In this document: piece after piece, positions 58,671-64,000 of the stretch | How positions within the stretch are numbered: position 1 is the stretch's first letter | How the letters are laid out: the number at the start of each line of letters is the position of its first letter | Source of the DNA: Pempheris klunzingeri | Lineage: Eukaryota; Chordata; Actinopteri; Acropomatiformes; Pempheridae | Assembly (NCBI RefSeq): GCF_042242105.1 | Contig: NC_092034.1 | Location: 4,179,644-4,243,643, forward strand | Reading direction: 5' to 3' | Length of the DNA: 64,000 bases | Made by a program: the position numbers and the translations under genes | Notes under the pieces: model-generated | Told to the model about the DNA's origin: nothing | What the model saw: the letters and a program-made list of their open reading frames with translations, nothing else | Databases searched by the model: none

Positions 58671-59164
58671 ACACTTTCTACACTTACCCTCAATCTCCCG
58701 TCTTCACTCTATTTCTTCTTCCTGCTTCTTGCTCTCTTTTTTTTTTGCACATGTTCCCTGTGGTGTGAAATCAACTCATCCAACAGCCTCTTTCATTTTC
58801 CACAGTGTTAGTCACAATATAGCTCCCACAGGTACCGCCGGCTTTATTACTTTCACACTACAGAACAGGAACAGTACTGATTGCTATGGTTAAACAGAGT
58901 GTGTCATTCTCTGTGGTGTACTTGATAAATTACAGCAGATTAAAAGAACGTCACCACATATAAAAACTATGAAAACGTACAGATTTAAAGGCTCTTTGCA
59001 CCCGCACAGGCGTTATTTTGATTAGAACTCCTTAGGTCAACTATTTCTCCTAGAAATGATGTTTGTATATCACTAAATTGTTTTGCTGACAGCTGTTATC
59101 GCCGCCTGGAAGTTGGAAATGCAATCGTGATGTGTTATCACCCATTAAAGTTGATAATGCAAAC
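58671..59164. other. Non-coding stretch, no gene seen
   Basis: A T-run lies at about 58737-58746. No gene supported. Confidence 0.5.
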
Positions 59165-59410
59165 ATGTTGGCTAAAATCAGCTGTCTATTGTGGCTGCGA
59201 GCATAGCTGATAAGAGCAGCGAGACTAAATCAAAACACTAAAGCTGAAGTCTGCAAACCAAAACAATGAGCTGAAAGATGCTGAAGCACTCCTCAGAGCT
59301 GAGGGGAGGTGCGGAGCCGGGGCACAATCCTCTGTGGGTGCGTCACTGTTGATTTGAGCCATTGTCAACATGAAATTCCTCATTAGTGAAGCTTTAAACA
59401 TTAGATTGAA
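59165..59410 (+). repeat. Interspersed repeat R2, copy c
   Basis: It carries AAAACACTAAAGCTGAAGTC, AATGAGCTGAAAGATGCTGA, AGCACTCCTCAGAGCTGAGG and GGAGGTGC, then TTTGAGCCATTGTCAAC and GAAGCTTTAAACATTAG. The second half aligns in order with R2b at 55.88-55.99 kb. I recognise it as a common teleost dispersed repeat of unknown class. No coding capacity. Confidence 0.65.
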
Positions 59411-61668
59411 ACAATATTCTATTTCTAAAACTGGTCTGTCAGCAACATTTCTTAAAAAAAAAAAATAGGATCACTTTCCAATGTTTTCAGTCAACGATGC
59501 ATCTATGAAGACCCAGAATTAAATAGTGAATTAGGATTTATGTTCAAATTCTATATGGCTCTCATCATCTTGACAACATAATACGGGAGTAATTATAGTG
59601 TGCAACAGCCCTTTAAGGATGGATGAATAGAGCCTCAAGCAAACAGTTAACAGAAATACATAACAAGGTGGCCCAAGTTTGGTGGACCAGCAACACCAAT
59701 ATGCACTTAAGGACAAGTTTTGGCTCCTGCTTCCTTCAGGACTCTGTGGTTAAGAGCAACATTGGCTGAGCAGAACATAAATCAAGGAGAAAACCCATTT
59801 CTAAAACCTTTTTTGAGAGGGTAAAATGTCTCTCTGATTGCCTGTATTTCGCCGAGCCGCACTCCTCAACGTGCACAGAGCAGCAATTGTTGTCGTGCTT
59901 ATGGTGCTGCTGTTGACACATCAGCTCTGCTTTAATGGAATTTTTGACGGCAGGACGGAGGGGAATATGGACACACACACCTCAGACATGGATGCACACG
60001 CATACAAAAGACTTAACTGCACACGCTAACACAAAGAGGAGGCGCCAAACGGGCCTCCACCCTTTCCCTCTCTCACTTCAACGCCGGAGGACTAGTTTCA
60101 GGCAGAAATGAAGCTGAAATTTAAATTTTTAATGGGGCTGCCAATAAAAAACAATTTTACTATTTCTATTCATGAGGGTATTTTTAAAGTAGGTTCAGTT
60201 GGCAATGAGTTTTGGCTCTTTCCATACTGTTCATCATGTCCTGACTGATACCTTTTTTCTTTCTTTTTTTTATTTGCAAAAATGCTGAGACAGAGCAAAA
60301 GACAGAGAGAGAGAGAGAGAGAGACTGACTGTGATAGTGACAGACAGATGGTCAACATCAGAGAGAGCGTGCCGAAACTAAAACATGACTTCACCATACC
60401 TGCCCTGCACACATAAAACTAAGATGATAATGGCTGGACAAAGAAAAGACGCCAAACTGCTCACTGGGATGTGGGAAGATGAGGCCATTCAGTTGGAGCT
60501 GTATCAGTGATTATAGAAGGAAAACATCTCTCCACATCTGGCAAAAATGAGGACACAACATGGCCAGAAAGGTTTGGCACTGGGTTGCACCATTTATGCA
60601 GAAATTGAAATGCTTCCCAGTGGACGAGGAGCCATTTAGCCCCAAGTAAGACTTGCTTGAGGGGTAGAACTTTTCAAAAAGTGCTGTCAGTATTTGACTA
60701 ATTGAGAACGAGAACCGCCGGGGATGAAGGGATTCCTGAAACAGAAGGGTGGCTCGTGTGTCAGTGTCAGACGACCGTAAACATGTCGTCATTTTTCAGA
60801 TTACTCATCATTACATCGAGCATTTGGCCAATGCTGTTTCTGAGTTTTTAGTTAGGACAATCTCAAGAAACATCAGCGGCTATAAGATGGGAAAGTTCTG
60901 GAGTATAACAAAACACAGATCCTCCTTTCCTTTTTGATCTTCCCTCCATGTTTTCCTCCATCTCCATCTGTCCGTCTTTTCTCTTCTTGACCGTCATGAA
61001 GCGTTTGGCTTGATATTAAAATCCCATTTCAGTATTTCTGTTGTTAATCATAACATTTCAAATGAGAAGAGCTTGCTGGTAAAATTCAGTCCAATTTCCT
61101 CAAATACTGCAAAAACAGCATTTACATTCACTTTGAGCACAAGTTGTTTTGGTCAGTGAATAAATTATATGATAAATACAGATGGAAGAGCAACCGCTAA
61201 ATAAATCATGGTGATGGCTCGGAGCAGGCGGCTTCATGAGTGGATAAGACTAATTGTATAACAGCTTGAAAAAAAATTCCCTCTGAAATGTCGTCCTCCA
61301 AAACTGTTAAACCTGCTGCTGCGCTCATCTTTCACAGCGGCCGTGCAGCCTTTAGGTGGTAGATTACCATACTGCAGGGCACATCTCTGCTTATTTTCTC
61401 TGAAATCCAATACAATAACTGACCTTTAAGCAATGAAAACTTTGATAGATGATTGAAATAGACTTTTCTTTAGTGTTCAGAGAGCATATTTCCATCCTCT
61501 GTTTCAACCCAGCTCACATTTCTGAAGCTCAGTCGTGCTCTGTCTTCTATCTCTTTCTATTTGTTGGTTAATTAATATCTTTCAGCAGGAAGGCGCTTCT
61601 AAGATTCCCATTTCATGTTCATTTAATACTTCTTCCCTTTGTATCTATTCACTCTTAACAGCCTACAG

Positions 61669-61669
<1 letters not shown>
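59411..61669. other. Non-coding stretch, no gene seen
   Basis: A (GA)n array of about 20 bp lies at about 60304-60323 and an A-run at about 59454-59464. Open frames of up to 93 codons are unrecognised. Confidence 0.55.

Positions 61670-61713
<44 letters not shown>
61670..61713. repeat. (CT)n microsatellite
   Basis: CT array of about 44 bp with one TTT interruption. Confidence 0.95.
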
Positions 61714-61829
61714 TGCTCAGTTGAGTGATATTGGCTGATAAATGTATGGGGGGTCTGTTTATGATTAATAGCCAAGAGGCCTTTCAGGAAACATAATGAG
61801 TTTTTCCTGCTGAAGTGTGTGTGTGCGTC

Positions 61830-61832
<3 letters not shown>

Positions 61833-61891
<59 letters not shown>
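61833..61891. repeat. (GT)n microsatellite
   Basis: GT array of about 59 bp, the second longest in the window, preceded by imperfect GTGTGCGTCTGCG sequence from 61816. Confidence 0.95.
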
Positions 61892-61895
<4 letters not shown>

Positions 61896-62012
61896 GTTGA
61901 GTGAATCTACACTCCCATTTGTGAGTCTTTTTCAAAGATACCAATGAATATTGCTCCATTTTCATTACCTTACATATCAACTGAGTGACATTTTTCCCAT
62001 TCCTCCATTCAC

Positions 62013-62047
62013 TTCTCCACCCTCCTTCTCCACCCTCCTTCTCCACC
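62013..62047. repeat. 12-bp minisatellite, about three units
   Basis: The unit CTTCTCCACCCT is repeated nearly three times in tandem. Confidence 0.9.
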
Positions 62048-62459
62048 CATCCCTCCTCTTGTCGTTGTGGGGTTAAGAATACAAACTCCACAGCGAGACT
62101 CCAGCTTCACTTTACTAATTAAGCATCAATATGTCTTTGTCAAATTCAGGTGGAGGTCACTTGTGTCTTACTGCAACTATGTTACTCTCATCTAACTATT
62201 TAAAGGCACATTTCCCATAACTTGCCTCTTGTCATTTGAACGTTAATCCAGACAGTTTAAAATAATAATTTCACTACAATCTCATGTGACTGTTCCTAAG
62301 AAGAAGGAAGGAAAGAGACGCCCACTGAGGAGTCTTTTCCTTTATATCTGTGTCACACGGACCCTTTTGGAGACCAGCAGCACGTTTTTTTCATTCATTC
62401 AATTTCATTTCATTGTTGCTGCTTCAAAATGTAATAATTTGTTTACTTCCAAATGATCT
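62048..62459. other. Non-coding stretch, no gene seen
   Basis: No gene or repeat signature recognised. Confidence 0.5.
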
Positions 62460-62800
62460 CTCCCCTCCTGTGTTCTAACCTCCCTCCTTAAATCCCCCCT
62501 TCTCTTGTTTCCTTCCTCACTTCTTGTTCTTCTAAACTATAATAGTAGTAAATCCCCGTCAAAGTCACCCATTAATATTCTTTTCCAGCGCTGCCCTCTT
62601 TTACTCCTGGTGCAGTCATTCTCTCAAATCCATTCATCTCTGATTGTCTGTCTCGCCTTGTCATCATCATTTGTATCTTTTGAATCTCTGAGTTGTATCC
62701 TCTCCCCCTTTGTTTTCTCTCTCTCCCCCTCCCTGCGGCGCCTAAAGGCTCGTTTTTCTTCTCCTCTCTGGCTTTGTCTGTGGCTGAGTGTGTACTGCGT
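62460..62800. repeat. Pyrimidine-rich tract
   Basis: C/T-rich plus strand for about 340 bp. The 99- and 147-codon frames on the two strands are composition artefacts. Confidence 0.65.
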
Positions 62801-62941
62801 GTAATCTCGAGTCTCTCGACTGATTTAAGGAACGCTCTGTTCTGTTCTCCATTGTGTCTCAGAGCAAACACGCTGCGATCTGTTATCTGTCTGCCCAATT
62901 TTACACGCTGCATCGTAATGCCTTCCATACAACAATGTGCC

Positions 62942-62942
<1 letters not shown>

Positions 62943-62974
<32 letters not shown>
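62943..62974. repeat. (CA)n microsatellite
   Basis: CA array of about 32 bp. Confidence 0.95.
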
Positions 62975-62978
<4 letters not shown>

Positions 62979-63135
62979 CGACACACACTCCCAAAACAAA
63001 CAGCCAGATGTGCACGAGCTTTCACGTTGATCCTCATCTGGCTCGCTTCCTTGTTTCTTTTTTCACGATCCTTCATATGTCTTTGAGTTACAGTATCTCT
63101 CGCTCACCCATCCCCCTCTCTGTCTGTGACACACA

Positions 63136-63139
<4 letters not shown>

Positions 63140-63167
<28 letters not shown>

Positions 63168-63168
63168 G
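63140..63168. repeat. (CA)n microsatellite
   Basis: CA array of about 29 bp, preceded by imperfect CA-rich DNA from 63128. Confidence 0.95.
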
Positions 63169-63280
63169 ATGGAGGGATTATGTGGTATCACTTTAGCAGT
63201 GCAGCTCTGTGTTAATGGCCTTTACATCATCCAGCCGAGAATAAAGGTTGACTTTTTGACTCTTTAAACACATTCAACCT

Positions 63281-63283
<3 letters not shown>

Positions 63284-63319
<36 letters not shown>

Positions 63320-63382
63320 ATATCTCTCATTCTACTGGTCTGTCTCTCTCTCTCACTCTCTTTCTGTCTCTCTCTCTCTCCC
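63284..63382. repeat. (CT)n arrays
   Basis: A perfect CT array at 63284-63315 and imperfect CT-rich sequence at about 63341-63382. Confidence 0.93.
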
Positions 63383-63660
63383 CCAAATCTCCGTAGTCTC
63401 TGCAATTTCCCATTAAACCGCTAAAGTTTCTGAGTTCATGAAATGCAAGCTAAATAAATGAGACGTGAGTCGGTCTGTTGTCCATCAACTACCTTAATGA
63501 GAATCTATTCTAGAGGACGTGCCAGGATTGGTAACCCTGCTTCCCACCTTAGTTTGGTTTTGCTTGGAAATTTCAATGAATCAGTTTCTCTCTGTAGCAA
63601 ACTACACTCCAAGCTGTTCAGGAACAAAAAATAGCTCAGTGACATGATACATTTAGGTGT
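63383..63660. other. Non-coding stretch, no gene seen
   Basis: No gene or recognised repeat. Confidence 0.45.
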
Positions 63661-63810
63661 TGACATATAGGAGCAGCTGTGATTTCATGAGATGTAGTTG
63701 TCCTGGTCGATTCTATTTACTTTGGGCTTCTTTCCCCGTTTTCAGTCTCTGTGCTAAGCTAAGCTAACAGACATTATTATGGGATGGGTAATGATCTTCT
63801 CTTTCATTGT
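63661..63810 (+). repeat. Probable teleost interspersed repeat fragment
   Basis: CTTTCCCCGTTTTCAGTCTC, TGTGCTAAGCTAAGCTAACA and TAATGATCTTCTC match, in order, a dispersed repeat that I recognise from fish genomes (CAGTCTTTATGCTAAGCTAA type). The class is unknown. It may run past the visible ends. Recognition is from memory only. Confidence 0.45.
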
Positions 63811-64000
63811 GAATGGCACGATAATAGTATGTAGTGTAGAGATGTCATGTTTAGTTATATTAGTGGGAAATAGCTAGCTACTAGAAACATGACATGATCT
63901 TACAAAATGACAGAATGCATCAGTAAATATTTTTGGCATCGCGACAAATAATGTTTTCACACCAGCCTGACATGCACCACGGGCCTTTATCTGGAATCTA

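Noticed and set aside
62572..63196. Two frames of 147 and 167 codons on opposite strands
   Set aside because: They cover pyrimidine-rich DNA and two (CA)n arrays. Both are composition artefacts.

Overview
This is eukaryotic nuclear DNA, almost certainly from a ray-finned (teleost, probably percomorph) fish. Four things point that way: two V-SINE-type retroposons with their diagnostic core, other teleost-style SINE and LINE tails, a very dense load of (CA/GT)n and (CT/GA)n microsatellites, and an AT-rich background with few CpGs. It is not bacterial, so operons, ribosome binding sites and CRISPR arrays do not apply. I find no protein-coding exon that I can support. The longest open frames (about 100-190 codons) lie in simple-sequence DNA, in repeats or in unremarkable sequence, and they have no recognisable domain. 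The window is best read as intergenic or deep-intronic DNA, or a gene desert.

The only conventional genes are four tRNA-Thr(CGU) genes between 36.5 and 38.3 kb. Three are on the minus strand and one on the plus strand. All fold perfectly and are identical or one base apart. They share a short 3' trailer and, unusually, none has a T4 RNA polymerase III terminator within about 100 nt.

The rest of the annotatable content is repeats. There are V-SINEs at 7.73-8.07 kb (minus, 14-bp target-site duplication) and 44.89-45.18 kb (plus, 13-bp target-site duplication). tRNA-derived SINEs lie at 9.99-10.26 kb (minus) and 43.5 kb (plus, decayed). LINE 3' ends lie at 15.1 and 25.0 kb, the latter with a recognisable reverse-transcriptase C-terminus. 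A fossil of a Crypton-type tyrosine recombinase at 53.76-54.07 kb (minus) keeps the HxxR, H and Y catalytic positions. One unnamed repeat family (called R1 here) has six copies and another (R2) has three. A degenerate low-copy repeat lies at 38.5-39.35 kb, and there are more than 25 microsatellites and several long purine- or pyrimidine-biased tracts.

Layout: 0-7.7 kb is non-coding with simple repeats; 7.7-11.3 kb is SINE and R1 rich; 11.7-11.9 kb is an isolated CpG-rich islet; 14.8-24 kb holds a LINE tail and many purine/pyrimidine tracts; 25-34 kb holds a LINE relic, three R1 copies and the GT-rich block at 28 kb; 36.4-39.4 kb is the tRNA cluster and degenerate repeat; 41-46 kb holds SINEs; 49.6-50.0 kb is R1; 53.8 kb is the Crypton relic; 55.6 and 59.2 kb are R2; 61.6-63.4 kb is again dense in simple repeats. 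Nothing here supports a new multigene system. The most unusual items are the tRNA trailer/terminator pattern, the Crypton fossil, the CpG islet and a LINE/SINE pair sharing a tail.
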